Positions 53,669 through 62,632 of a stretch of 64,000 nucleotides of DNA are shown in pieces. The DNA comes from Chitinophaga sp. (GTDB lineage Bacteria; Bacteroidota; Bacteroidia; Chitinophagales; Chitinophagaceae), in assembly GCF_017745275.1 (NCBI RefSeq), contig NZ_JAGHZS010000007.1, positions 705,216 to 769,215 on the forward strand, read 5' to 3'. The first letter of the stretch is position 1. Each line of letters opens with the position of its first letter. Made by a program: the position numbers and the translations under genes. The notes beneath the pieces were generated by a model that saw nothing but the letters and a program-made list of their open reading frames with translations, was not told the origin of the DNA and did no database searches.

Positions 53669-55270
53669 ATGAAGAAGCATATACGTCAACTATTACTAAT
53701 AACCGGTCTGATGGCCATTTCCACAGGATGTAAGAAATCACGTCTTGACCTGGTAGATCAGAGCGCCTACGCATACGATACCTATTTCACCAACATTGCC
53801 GCGCTGAACCAGGCTACCGTTGCCAGTTATGCAACCCTGCTACATCCTGGACTGTGGGCCAGAGAGTACTATTTCATTTTTGACCTCATGGGTCATGAAG
53901 CCAAACGCGCCAGCTTTTTACTGGGCCCCGAACAGGAACTGGGAGATTATACCTTCGGTACCAACAACTCGGACCTGGGCAGCTTATGGGGCTCCCTTTA
54001 CCGGATGATTTTCAGGTGCAACCTGGTAATTGATCGCGCAGCCGCCTGGAATCCTACTGCCACCGCAGATCGTGCAAAACTGAATCAATACCTGGCGGAA
54101 GTGAAGTTTCTCCGGGCATATGCATACCTCCATTTAGTTACTTTATGGGGAGATGTGCCACTCTATACCGATTATCAAACCACGCTTCATAACAACTACC
54201 TGTCACGCAGCGCAGCCGCAGATGTATGGAAGCAGATTGAAAAAGACCTGACAGAAGCAGAAGCTACCACAGAATTACCTACAGTATATTCCGCAGCAGA
54301 ATTGGGCCGTGCTACCAAAGGTGCGGTGATTGCCCTCCTCGGAAAAACTTACCTGTACCAGAAAAAATGGGCCCAGGCACAAGCGGCGTTTGAAAAGCTG
54401 ATGGGCGCACCTTATACTTACAAACTGGACCCTTCTTTCGACAATGTTTTCAGTACCACCAACCAGAACACGCCGGAAAGTATTTTCCAGGTCATGAATC
54501 AACAGTGGACGGATTGGGGTGTTGGCTCTCCTTACTATATGTTTGGTAACGGCGCAGAACAGGTAGGTAAACAAACACATAGCGGTCGCGCTATGGAATA
54601 CGGCTTTAACGACTGGAAAAACGTATACATCAGTACTGCTGCAGTGAAATCGTTCACTTATCCAAGCCCGGTGGATGGATTACCGTATACGGATCCCCGT
54701 GCCCGGTCCACTTTCTATGGCACCCCTGCCTCTGGCGGCGACACCGTATTTTGCCAGCAATGCGCTACCGGTATAAAATCTTATAACTTTGATGCCACCG
54801 ATCCACAAGGTGATTATCGCTGGAAGAAGTATGAATATTACAACCTCGTAGAAAAATATGGTGATCCGAAAAGCCCGATTAACGGACAGGTCATCCGTTT
54901 AGCAGATGTGATGCTGATGCTGGCGGAAGCATACATCCAGCAAGACAACACCGGTAATGCACCGTTGGCACTGATAGACAGCGTACGTTCCCGCTCCCAT
55001 GCCCTCCTGTATACTACGTTGGGGGATAAAAACAACGCGATGAAAATATTAATGCGCGAACGGCAACTGGAATTATGCGGAGAACAAAGCCGTTATTTCG
55101 ATCTGCTGAGATGGGGTATTATCAAGCAAACCATCAATACAGAAAAAGCTGCAGAACCAGGCACGGGCACGCAACCCTTCCAGGATAAAAACCTGTTGCT
55201 CCCTATACCAGACATTGAGAAGAATTACAATCCTAACGTTGCGAAAGACATTAAAAATGGATGGAACTAA
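53669..55270 (+). CDS. RagB/SusD family nutrient-binding lipoprotein
   Basis: 533 residues. The lipoprotein signal ends at Cys21 (LLITGLMAISTGCKKS). The SusD fold is evident: N-terminal NKRLDLVDQ-type region (reads SRLDLVDQSAYAYDTYFTN), TPR-like helices (YLAEVKFLRAYAYLHLVTLW, GAVIALLGKTYLYQKKWAQA), and C-terminal VIRLADVMLMLAEAYIQQ, MRERQLELCGEQSRYFDLLR and LLLPIPDIEKNYNPN. Known for the family: a surface lid over SusC that captures ligand. Partner of the SusC gene 17 bases upstream. A terminator follows at 55300. Confidence 0.96.
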   Translation: MKKHIRQLLLITGLMAISTGCKKSRLDLVDQSAYAYDTYFTNIAALNQATVASYATLLHPGLWAREYYFIFDLMGHEAKRASFLLGPEQELGDYTFGTNNSDLGSLWGSLYRMIFRCNLVIDRAAAWNPTATADRAKLNQYLAEVKFLRAYAYLHLVTLWGDVPLYTDYQTTLHNNYLSRSAAADVWKQIEKDLTEAEATTELPTVYSAAELGRATKGAVIALLGKTYLYQKKWAQAQAAFEKLMGAPYTYKLDPSFDNVFSTTNQNTPESIFQVMNQQWTDWGVGSPYYMFGNGAEQVGKQTHSGRAMEYGFNDWKNVYISTAAVKSFTYPSPVDGLPYTDPRARSTFYGTPASGGDTVFCQQCATGIKSYNFDATDPQGDYRWKKYEYYNLVEKYGDPKSPINGQVIRLADVMLMLAEAYIQQDNTGNAPLALIDSVRSRSHALLYTTLGDKNNAMKILMRERQLELCGEQSRYFDLLRWGIIKQTINTEKAAEPGTGTQPFQDKNLLLPIPDIEKNYNPNVAKDIKNGWN

Positions 55271-55299
55271 TTCGTTCTGCAACAACAGCATGAACCACA

Positions 55300-55324
55300 A
55301 AAGCCCGCGTTCAACGCGGGCTTT
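55300..55324 (+). terminator. Bidirectional terminator after the SusD gene
   Basis: AAAGCCCGCG (55300-55309) pairs with CGCGGGCTTT (55315-55324) around a 5-base loop; the stem can extend two more pairs with a smaller loop. It lies 29 bases after the SusD stop and 25 bases before the convergent SRPBCC stop. Confidence 0.85.
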
Positions 55325-55349
55325 CCATTAATGTTATCTACTGCTGATA

Positions 55350-55799
55350 TTAATTCCAGTTGTCTATTTTGACATCGTCAGGAGAAGGCTGTCCTTTTCC
55401 TGTTTCTATCAATGACTTCAGGCTCATCAGGAACACGGCCCATTTAGTACTGCAGTGATGTATAAATTCAACAGGTTCTGCCCAGCCCAGGTTTCTAAAG
55501 AGTACGATAACATAATCACCGTCCTGTTTCAGCTCAAAGCTGATGGTAGTAACGAGCCACTCTTTGGGGCCTTCTATTACTGCCCATTCCACGAAGTTGG
55601 GAGCTTCCAGTTTCTTTACCTTCATAGTGATACTTCCGTTCTCACCAAATCCGAATGTAATGGTATTGCCCACCTGGTTACCTTCTCCTTTTGTGTCGGA
55701 AGTCCACCAGCCTGCCAGACCTTTCTCTGTGGTCAATGCGCGGTACACCTCATCAATAGACGATGTTTTAATTCCAACCCGATGTAAGATATTTGCCAT
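55350..55799 (-). CDS. SRPBCC (AHSA1/START-like) domain protein
   Basis: 149 residues, a single START-like domain: HRVGIKTSSIDEVYRALTTE, GLAGWWTSDTKGEGNQVGNT, EWLVTTISFELKQDGDYVIV, HHCSTKWAVFLMSLKSLIE, the usual AHSA1 pattern. Known for the fold: a hydrophobic cavity for small ligands, often a hypothetical stress or metabolism-linked protein. No ArsR gene next to it, although these genes are often paired with one. Its promoter is well defined: a TATTTTTG box (complement of 55817-55824), with two direct repeats immediately upstream. Confidence 0.87.
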   Translation of the reverse strand: MANILHRVGIKTSSIDEVYRALTTEKGLAGWWTSDTKGEGNQVGNTITFGFGENGSITMKVKKLEAPNFVEWAVIEGPKEWLVTTISFELKQDGDYVIVLFRNLGWAEPVEFIHHCSTKWAVFLMSLKSLIETGKGQPSPDDVKIDNWN

Positions 55800-55816
55800 A
55801 ACTGTTTATTTTTTTT

Positions 55817-55824
55817 CAAAAATA
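55817..55824 (-). promoter_or_regulatory. Bacteroidota -7 box TATTTTTG
   Basis: On the minus strand this is an exact TAnnTTTG match, 17 bases before the SRPBCC ATG, predicting a leader of about 12 bases. No clear -33 TTG; the direct repeats begin about 18 bases further upstream. Confidence 0.55.
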
Positions 55825-55842
55825 CTGGCTTATACAACTTTT

Positions 55843-55885
55843 TATAGGGGGTGTGTTGGACAAGATATAGGGGTGAATTGGACAA
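55843..55885 (-). repeat. Two direct repeats of about 20 bp upstream of the SRPBCC promoter
   Basis: 55843-55863 (TATAGGGGGTGTGTTGGACA plus A) and 55866-55885 (TATAGGGGTGAATTGGACAA) are near-identical, spaced 23 bases, about two helical turns. They lie roughly 30-75 bases upstream of the predicted start of transcription, a typical operator position. Confidence 0.65.
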
Positions 55886-55965
55886 TCCGGATCATCAGCA
55901 AACGACCACGGGCACTTACTGGCTTTAACTATATATCAATGGAGATCCGGCAACAAAAGGTTTAC

Positions 55966-56403
55966 TCACACATTAAAATATCCGCTCAACAGAAAATAGC
56001 CGGCACCAATCATCAAAAGATCTACGCTTACCGACATCAGGATTAACGACCACCCAAAAAGCTTCCAGTAGCTAAGATGCACCAGTGTTTCGGGCTTTCC
56101 AGGTATAAATATAAAATTCCTGGTATCTCCCACCTTCCATAATGGGAACGAAGATCCTCCTGAACTTTTATACTCCATTCTTTCCTGCTGACGGGTACGT
56201 ACCTCAAAAACAGGATAATAAAACTCTCCTTCATCATCTTTTCTCTTTTCCAAATTAACAACGGTACCCACCGCCCGCTCACCCTTATTTAAAAAGGCCA
56301 TCCTGTTTTTCATACTCGCTACGGCTGCAACCAACAGCAAGCTGCCAATGATTATAAAAATGGAATACACGATCATTTGATTAGATTTTCTGGTGGCGGT
56401 CAT
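55966..56403 (-). CDS. DUF3592 membrane protein
   Basis: 145 residues. Two membrane helices (IVYSIFIIIGSLLLVAAVAS near the start, SLILMSVSVDLLMIGAGYFL near the end) flank a small beta domain (GERAVGTVVNLEKRKDDEGE, YYPVFEVRTRQQERMEYKSS, FPLWKVGDTRNFIFIPGKPE), the DUF3592 layout. Function unknown. A second, diverged copy lies 5 bases upstream (56409-56822), so they are tandem paralogues in one operon. A later start at Met10 is possible. Confidence 0.82.
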   Translation of the reverse strand: MTATRKSNQMIVYSIFIIIGSLLLVAAVASMKNRMAFLNKGERAVGTVVNLEKRKDDEGEFYYPVFEVRTRQQERMEYKSSGGSSFPLWKVGDTRNFIFIPGKPETLVHLSYWKLFGWSLILMSVSVDLLMIGAGYFLLSGYFNV

Positions 56404-56408
56404 CCACG

Positions 56409-56822
56409 TTAGAAATAGGATTCATTAACTTTCTCTATTCGTGGCTGGAGAAAAAAATATCCTCCGCCAATAATCAATAAAGGAATGGCGATTGCCATCA
56501 GGACAATCGTCCAGCTGAAGATCCAGAAATAACTCATCATCCGGACTTCATCCGGCTTTTCAGTATCATACAAAAAGGTGGCCTGCTCTCCTATATGCCA
56601 GGACGGTGGGTTACTGGAAGCAGGAAGTTCATAAACAACCGGGGGATGTTTTTTTACCTTTATTTCAAAAACCGGTGAATAGGCGCCGTCACTCAATTCC
56701 ATTGAGACAACGGTGCCAATGGCTCTTTCACTTCTACCGATGTAATCAATGGACTGCTTCAACAGGGTTAATGATATCGCCAATAAAATGAGACCAGTTA
56801 ACAAATATAGCTTGTACCACAT
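56409..56822 (-). CDS. DUF3592 membrane protein (paralogue)
   Basis: 137 residues with the same layout as its neighbour: N-terminal helix (LYLLTGLILLAISLTLL), beta domain (SERAIGTVVSMELSDGAYSP, VVYELPASSNPPSWHIGEQA, TFLYDTEKPDEVRMMSYF) and C-terminal helix (IVLMAIAIPLLIIGGGYFF). First gene of the pair. Roughly a third of positions look shared with the second copy by eye, so the duplication is old. Function unknown. Confidence 0.82.
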   Translation of the reverse strand: MWYKLYLLTGLILLAISLTLLKQSIDYIGRSERAIGTVVSMELSDGAYSPVFEIKVKKHPPVVYELPASSNPPSWHIGEQATFLYDTEKPDEVRMMSYFWIFSWTIVLMAIAIPLLIIGGGYFFLQPRIEKVNESYF

Positions 56823-56882
56823 AGGCTAAATACCCTCATTAATTTGATAATGGGTAAATCCAATACAAGATAATACAATATC

Positions 56883-59279
56883 TCATTCCATCTTCAAACT
56901 CTTCACCGGATTTGCTACCGCTGCTTTTACTGCCCGGTAACCAACCGTCAGCCATGCAATCAACTCTGCCATCAGAATAGTAGACAGGAACAATCCTACA
57001 CCAATATGTATCCGGTATGCAAACTGCTGTAACCATTGATGCATGAAGTAATACGCCAGCGGGGCCGCAATTAAAAATGCTATGCCGATAAGTACCGTAA
57101 ATTCTTTAGAGATCAAATAAACGATATTCGCTACGGATGCACCCAATACTTTTCTTACTCCCACTTCTTTGGTGCGTCGTATCACCATAAACGTAACAAA
57201 GCCATACAAACCAAGACAGGAAATAAATATCGCAATGCCTGCAAATACTTTATACAATTGGGAGAGCTGATTTTCCTGTTCGTAAAAGCTGGCGATTTTG
57301 TCATCCATAAATTCGTACTCGAAAATAAAACCAGGATACGCTTTATTCCAAATCCGCTCAACGCTGGCTAAGGCTTCTTTGGTGCGTTGTGGCTGTATTT
57401 TTATATTGAGCATCCGGTATACCGTTTTGAAAGAACCCAGCACGATAGGCGTCATTTCCGTTTTCAACGAATTGCCATTAAAATTCTTCACAACTCCCAC
57501 AATAGGCGCCACCATATCGCCATCGAAGAAAGTTATTCTTTTACCGATGATATCCTCAGGATGACTAAACCCTAATTTTTTCATCATCAGTTCATTTATC
57601 ACAAATCCATTTACGGAATCTGCCGGGCTATAGGGCGCTCCGCCCATGAACCGGATATGATAGGTTTTAAAGTAATCTGCATCTGCCCATTTAAACTCGG
57701 TTCTGAAGCCTGATTTTTTTGTAGCATTTTCGAATTTAAAATCACTGTCCCATCCCGCCTTATCTATTGGACTAAATGCGCTTAAACTTACACTTTCTAT
57801 GCCGGCCTGTTGTAGCAGTTCCTGTTTCAACGCATCCATTTTAGTTTTGGAAGATCCATCATTAGCCATGGGTACAGTAATGATAGCCTCTTTGTCGAAA
57901 CCCATCGGTGCATGATGGAAAAAGTCCATCTGGCTTACGACCACTAATGTTCCCATGATTAGCGCCTGCGCGGTAGCAAACTGAAAAATAACCAACACTT
58001 TCCTTACCGCCACACCACCTACTTTATTGCTGGTAAACTTACTTTTCAATGCAGTGATAGGATTAAAGCCAGATAATACCATGGCCGGGTATAGGCCGGA
58101 TAGTAAAGTAACCACTATCAACACGCTGCATAAAAATATGACAAGGGAAAAACCAGGTTGTATTTTCAGTGGTGTTTGTAATAGATTATTCAAAAAAGGT
58201 AATGCAACGAATGCCAGCAAAACTGCCAGCACAACGGAACCAATGGTAATGAGCAACGTTTCGCTGAGAAACTGCAGCACTAATTGTTGCTTACTGCTGC
58301 CCAGCACTTTCCTGATGCCTACTTCTTTTGAACGGCTCACTGATTGTGCCGTTGCCAGGTTAATAAAGTTTATACACGCCACCAGCAACAGAAACAGGCC
58401 GATTAAACTTAACGCGGTGATCAGTTCTTTGCTGAACGTACCACGGTTGTAAGTCCCAAATTCTCCTTCATAGTGTATGCCACTCAATGGCTGTAACAGG
58501 TAACCCTGGTTGGCATATTCAACAGGGGTATGTTTCTTTACAAAAGTGCGAAGGTCGTTGTTGAATTGAGCGGCAGCAATATTTTCAGGCAGAACCAGGA
58601 AGGTATTTAATGATCCGTCGAGGCCGGCCCAATCTGTTAACATATCTTCCTGGCTGGCGGTTTTAAAAGAAAATACTACCTGTAGCGGGAAGTCAGTATT
58701 AGCAGGAATATCTTTCAGTATACCGGTTACCCTGCAAAGTTGTCCCTCCTGCTGAATAAATTTACCTACCGCTGTATGCCAGTCTCCAAAATATCTATTC
58801 GCGGTTGCCTGCGTAAGTACCGCGGTGTTGGGTTCCGACAGTGCCGTTTTGGGATTTCCTTCTACAAAAGGGAAATTGAAGATGTCGAAAAATTCAGGCT
58901 CTGCAAAGAATACATTCTCCTTAAACTTCTTTTGCGGCGCATTTCCTTTATCATCCGGTAAAGTGATCAACTTATTATCTCTCGCGAATATGCGGGCCAC
59001 GTGTTCCAGTTGTGGATAGTCGAGCCGCAACGCATCAGCCACCGGAAAAGCACTGGCTTTCGAATAGTTCATTCCCTGTGGTGTTTTCACAGCCGACACC
59101 ACTCTATAAATGCGCTCCGGGTTATGATGAAAATTATCAAAGCTTGTTTCATACTGAAGGAGTAAAAAGATAAGGAGGCAGGCGGCAATGCCTACGGCTA
59201 ATCCAATACTGTTAATAACAACATAGGCTTTATTGTTACGCAAATTTTGCCACGCGGTTTTCAAATAGTTTTTCAACAT
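56883..59279 (-). CDS. MacB/FtsX-type ABC transporter permease
   Basis: 798 residues from ATG 59279 (MLKNYLKTAWQNLRNNKAYV, the usual start of the Bacteroidota family); the frame opens 20 codons earlier. Two FtsX units: helix 1 (INSIGLAVGIAACLLIFLLL), MacB-type periplasmic domain (SFDNFHHNPERIYRVVS), then ISALSLIGLFLLLVACINF-type helices (reads LITALSLIGLFLLLVACINF) and SKEVGIRKVLGSSKQQLVL, repeated at the end as TKEVGVRKVLGASVANIVYL. Known for the family: mechanotransmission or lipoprotein/antimicrobial export with an ATPase partner. No ATPase gene is adjacent, typical of these orphan permeases. Confidence 0.9.
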   Translation of the reverse strand: MLKNYLKTAWQNLRNNKAYVVINSIGLAVGIAACLLIFLLLQYETSFDNFHHNPERIYRVVSAVKTPQGMNYSKASAFPVADALRLDYPQLEHVARIFARDNKLITLPDDKGNAPQKKFKENVFFAEPEFFDIFNFPFVEGNPKTALSEPNTAVLTQATANRYFGDWHTAVGKFIQQEGQLCRVTGILKDIPANTDFPLQVVFSFKTASQEDMLTDWAGLDGSLNTFLVLPENIAAAQFNNDLRTFVKKHTPVEYANQGYLLQPLSGIHYEGEFGTYNRGTFSKELITALSLIGLFLLLVACINFINLATAQSVSRSKEVGIRKVLGSSKQQLVLQFLSETLLITIGSVVLAVLLAFVALPFLNNLLQTPLKIQPGFSLVIFLCSVLIVVTLLSGLYPAMVLSGFNPITALKSKFTSNKVGGVAVRKVLVIFQFATAQALIMGTLVVVSQMDFFHHAPMGFDKEAIITVPMANDGSSKTKMDALKQELLQQAGIESVSLSAFSPIDKAGWDSDFKFENATKKSGFRTEFKWADADYFKTYHIRFMGGAPYSPADSVNGFVINELMMKKLGFSHPEDIIGKRITFFDGDMVAPIVGVVKNFNGNSLKTEMTPIVLGSFKTVYRMLNIKIQPQRTKEALASVERIWNKAYPGFIFEYEFMDDKIASFYEQENQLSQLYKVFAGIAIFISCLGLYGFVTFMVIRRTKEVGVRKVLGASVANIVYLISKEFTVLIGIAFLIAAPLAYYFMHQWLQQFAYRIHIGVGLFLSTILMAELIAWLTVGYRAVKAAVANPVKSLKME

Positions 59280-59469
59280 AAAAGATGAAATATTAAAGTT
59301 GAGCAAGAATGACGGGCAAGGTGCCAATAAAAATGCCACTTAATTATTCTACTAAAAATCAATTATATATAAATATACATAATTTGCAAATGTGCGTTTT
59401 TGATACAGTAATTGTTCGCATATAAACATCCGGATGCAGGAAAATAAGGGGAACATTTTTCATAAAAAA

Positions 59470-59493
59470 GGGCAAGTCGTTACCGACCTGCCC
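59470..59493 (-). terminator. Intrinsic terminator of the lipoprotein gene
   Basis: GGGCAAGTCG (59470-59479) pairs with CGACCTGCCC (59484-59493), one mismatch, 4-base loop. On the minus strand a run of six T follows. It lies 29 bases after the stop at 59522. The rest of 59280-59521 is AT-rich, with the palindrome ATTTGCAAAT near 59392. Confidence 0.8.
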
Positions 59494-59521
59494 CTGTGTA
59501 AAAACGGCGAAGCATTGTTAA

Positions 59522-60094
59522 CTATTCGCCTACCGACAAACTCCCCATGACACGATACACGACTTTATCCAGCACTACTTTTTCCGCGACAACAGTAAAT
59601 TGTACGTAGGCATAAATAGGTGCATCCGGATTACCAGTGGGTTTTATTTTCAATGGCACATAATAGCTATCGCCAAAGTGAATACCATTTGTATTCAGAT
59701 AGCTGTAGGTATTGGTATTCACGCCACGGGTAGCCCAAAACAAGGTGCCGCTGTAGGAAGGATGCTCAAACACTGATGCAGATATTTCCGTTCCGGCGCT
59801 CATTGTGCGAAGATAGGCTGAATTGGCGCCTATGGGAAAAATACCGGTATTGGTTTGCATCGTAACTGTACAATGCCGCGTTTCGATACCATTTGCAGTG
59901 GTATTGGTATTGGTAACATCGAGGTTTAACGTTTCACCATTCACCGTAACAGCAATCGTTTTATTGCTGCCTGACGGGATCTCGGCATGAACGGTAGCCA
60001 CAGCAGGATTGGTGGCCATCAATCCCTCAATGGGTGATTCCTTAGCGCAGGATGCCAGTAATACCACATAAAGGATGGTGATATACTTCTTCAT
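59522..60094 (-). CDS. Lipoprotein of unknown function
   Basis: 190 residues from ATG 60094, giving a lipoprotein signal (MKKYITILYVVLLASC, Cys16). The mature part is beta-rich with many Thr and Asn (TVNGETLNLDVTNTNTTANG, MQTNTGIFPIGANSAYLRTM) and a C-terminal strand pattern (IYAYVQFTVVAEKVVLDKVV). No family recognised. It follows the large exported protein at 60122 by 27 bases and is probably in its operon; a strong terminator closes the unit. Confidence 0.72.
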   Translation of the reverse strand: MKKYITILYVVLLASCAKESPIEGLMATNPAVATVHAEIPSGSNKTIAVTVNGETLNLDVTNTNTTANGIETRHCTVTMQTNTGIFPIGANSAYLRTMSAGTEISASVFEHPSYSGTLFWATRGVNTNTYSYLNTNGIHFGDSYYVPLKIKPTGNPDAPIYAYVQFTVVAEKVVLDKVVYRVMGSLSVGE

Positions 60095-60121
60095 AACGAC
60101 AGATTTATTGGATGAATGCAT

Positions 60122-62296
60122 TTAATATAACCGGCCCTGGCGAATGATCTTAATACTGTAAGCATCTACATTTTTTCTTTCCAGCGTTGATGGATGCAGC
60201 AGGTCGCCGGCAATATATGTTTTAGGGGTATACGACATATCCAGCAGTATAGCACTGTAAATGTACACCTGGAAGTTCATGGTCAATACCGGCTTCACCG
60301 CATCAGTGAAGAAAGAAGGCTTATCATAAAATACACCGGGCCTGAGATAAGTTTCTTTGCCATTCGACTTGCCAATCCACCGCAGCATGAGTCCTCCGCC
60401 GTATACCAGCCGGGTAAACGACATATTACCTTCCCGCACATCATCGGTGGCGGTATTATTGCGGGCATCTGCATCATATTTAAAGGTGCCGCTATTTTTG
60501 AACCACCCTCCTTCTGCAAACACGTTGAACTTCGAGTGTTTCTTCCAGGCCAATTGCAGTACACCCGTTCCACCGTAGCTGGCATAACCGCCGCTGATGC
60601 CGGAAGCGAAAGCACTCATCGCCATGTTTAACTGTGGTTTCAGGTAGAATGATATCGGGCGATTGTTGAGAATGCCGATAGTAAACCCGGTGTTGATCGT
60701 TACCAGATTGCGTTCTTCTATGTACGACTTACCATTCCCATTGCTTAATATGGGGGAATGATCGTAGCCGAGTCCCAGTAAAAACTTGGCCGCAAAGCCC
60801 CTGCTACTATAACCATCTTTCAACAACGCCATGAACCCTGCCGCAGATACCGCTGCAGTGGTATACAACGCGTCTTCTTTTTTATCCCGGTCTACGGCGT
60901 CGGCTACACGTACTTCCCTGTCGGCTGATTTCTTAGCTTCCATGGCCATATTATACTTTTGCTGTGCGGCCGCTTTATCATTTACATCACTGGTACCATT
61001 CATGGCCGCCTGGTAGGTGTTCATGGCCTGGGCATAATATTTATTCTTCATGGCCTCATCTCCTTTTTGCATCAGTGAGTTGAAGGCGCTTTTCTCCCGT
61101 TCTTTTACTGCTTTCTCTTCTGTTGCTTTGGCGTTGACTTTGCCCAGGTAATTTTCGAGATAGGCCACATTTTCTTTTTTCTTCTGCAACGTGAAGGCGG
61201 GAGCGTCTCCAGGATTTCCATCCCAGGCCTTCAGACTTGCATTCGGCTCCACTGCCCTGATATCGTTGATCAGGCTGATTTCTTTCCGGGACAACTCGTT
61301 GATATCCCCGGAAAGATCTTGTTGATTTTGAGAAGTAGCTGCTTTTGCCGGCAAATGATCCAGGATGCCCCTGAATTCAGCGACAGCGGCGTTGACAGTT
61401 TGCAGCTTAAATTCCTCCGTTTCTTTACTGTTCAATATCTTCGTCGTGTATTCGTAATTACGGGTTTTAGTAATGCCTTCCGGCATCTGCCCCAACAGCT
61501 TATTATATTCCTGGAGTGCCTCCTGCAGGTTCCCGTATTCGCCCGCTCTTAGCGGCTTTTTACCTCCGTCGGCGTCATCGCAGTTAACAGGTTTGTTGGT
61601 ATTCGCATTCCGGAGTTCAGTGATCCGTACCCGCTTAATATTATTCTTACTCATTTTGTGCACAAACTCAATCTTTTCCCCGGGGTTATTCTGACGCAGA
61701 TCGCCGAACTGAACTTTCCCGTCTTCATCCACCAGTTGAAAAACATATGCTACCGGTATCCGGAATTTTGAACGCACCTCCACGTATACATGTACCTGGT
61801 AATTCCAGTCGTATAGTTCCTGTACCTTAGTCCTGTATTCGAGATAAGAACAAATCTCCGACGTCCATTCGCTCCATACCGGCACCTTTTTTACAACCTG
61901 CTTAGGTGGTGGTGACCAGTCACACCCTGAAGCGATATTGGATAAGCTTTTTGTCAAAGCTCCTCTGAGTGTTGCCTCAGTCCTGGCAGCATCAATGGCT
62001 TGCTCCGTATTGGGATAACCGGCAGCGATGCCGTAGGCAAATACACCTTTCTCGGTCCTTCCTGTAACAATGGCATAACATCCCGGACCATTGTGGGAAG
62101 CTCGTAGCACCGGAAATTTACCGCCTTTGTTCTTACAATCCAGGTATGCTTTGCTATCCCTGGATCCGTTCAGATTATCCAACCCGGTTGACCAACCGAC
62201 TTGTTCAGTTTCATCACAGATATAAACACTCAACTGGGCCCAGCCATCCATGGTAGCGATGACAAGCAGTGCTGTGGTAATTAAAAAACGTATCAT
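60122..62296 (-). CDS. Large exported mosaic protein: DUF4189-like N-terminus, coiled coil, barrel-like C-terminus
   Basis: 724 residues with a signal peptide (MIRFLITTALLVIATMDGWA). Residues 70-115 resemble a DUF4189-type module (YAIVTGRTEKGVFAYGIAAG, AIDAARTEATLRGA). Residues 130-260 are a beta-rich domain (VPVWSEWTSEICSYLEYRTK) with several Cys. Residues 265-475 are helical and charged, including TPR-like KGDEAMKNKYYAQAMNTYQA. From about 480 on, alternating aromatic strands (FAAKFLLGLGYDHS, VTINTGFTIGILNNRPISFY, VYIYSAILLDMSYTPKTYIA) suggest an outer-membrane beta-barrel. Function unknown; heads a two-gene operon with a lipoprotein. Confidence 0.7.
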   Translation of the reverse strand: MIRFLITTALLVIATMDGWAQLSVYICDETEQVGWSTGLDNLNGSRDSKAYLDCKNKGGKFPVLRASHNGPGCYAIVTGRTEKGVFAYGIAAGYPNTEQAIDAARTEATLRGALTKSLSNIASGCDWSPPPKQVVKKVPVWSEWTSEICSYLEYRTKVQELYDWNYQVHVYVEVRSKFRIPVAYVFQLVDEDGKVQFGDLRQNNPGEKIEFVHKMSKNNIKRVRITELRNANTNKPVNCDDADGGKKPLRAGEYGNLQEALQEYNKLLGQMPEGITKTRNYEYTTKILNSKETEEFKLQTVNAAVAEFRGILDHLPAKAATSQNQQDLSGDINELSRKEISLINDIRAVEPNASLKAWDGNPGDAPAFTLQKKKENVAYLENYLGKVNAKATEEKAVKEREKSAFNSLMQKGDEAMKNKYYAQAMNTYQAAMNGTSDVNDKAAAQQKYNMAMEAKKSADREVRVADAVDRDKKEDALYTTAAVSAAGFMALLKDGYSSRGFAAKFLLGLGYDHSPILSNGNGKSYIEERNLVTINTGFTIGILNNRPISFYLKPQLNMAMSAFASGISGGYASYGGTGVLQLAWKKHSKFNVFAEGGWFKNSGTFKYDADARNNTATDDVREGNMSFTRLVYGGGLMLRWIGKSNGKETYLRPGVFYDKPSFFTDAVKPVLTMNFQVYIYSAILLDMSYTPKTYIAGDLLHPSTLERKNVDAYSIKIIRQGRLY

Positions 62297-62632
62297 TTGT
62301 CAGAATTTAGGGAAAATAAGCGCCTGGGGGAAGCTGCAAAGTCTTCCCGGCAAGTAAAGCCGTAATTTTTTTATACGCCCGCCGGAGTGGAAGTTGATTA
62401 CTTAGCAGGGCACATTTCTGCGGTTAAAGGATTGGTTACGATAATTTCATTGCTTTAATTTTGGTACGGAATAGACAATCTCTGTGCTGCATTTAACAGG
62501 TGAAAACCGGGGTAAATATTCGGTATTTCCTGACTATTTCACTGAACGTGCTCCGCCACAAATGTATGCAGAAAGGCAGCACAGGCATATCGCTAGTACT
62601 AGGTATTTTCGATAACGGACTTATGCAAAAAA
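62297..62632 (-). other. 336-base intergenic region
   Basis: No credible gene on either strand. The part next to 62296 should hold the promoter of the exported mosaic protein; a weak stem GGGAAG (62328-62333)/CTTCCC (62343-62348) lies in its predicted leader. No exact TAnnTTTG box was found on the minus strand. The remainder is A/T-rich without repeats. Confidence 0.5.
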
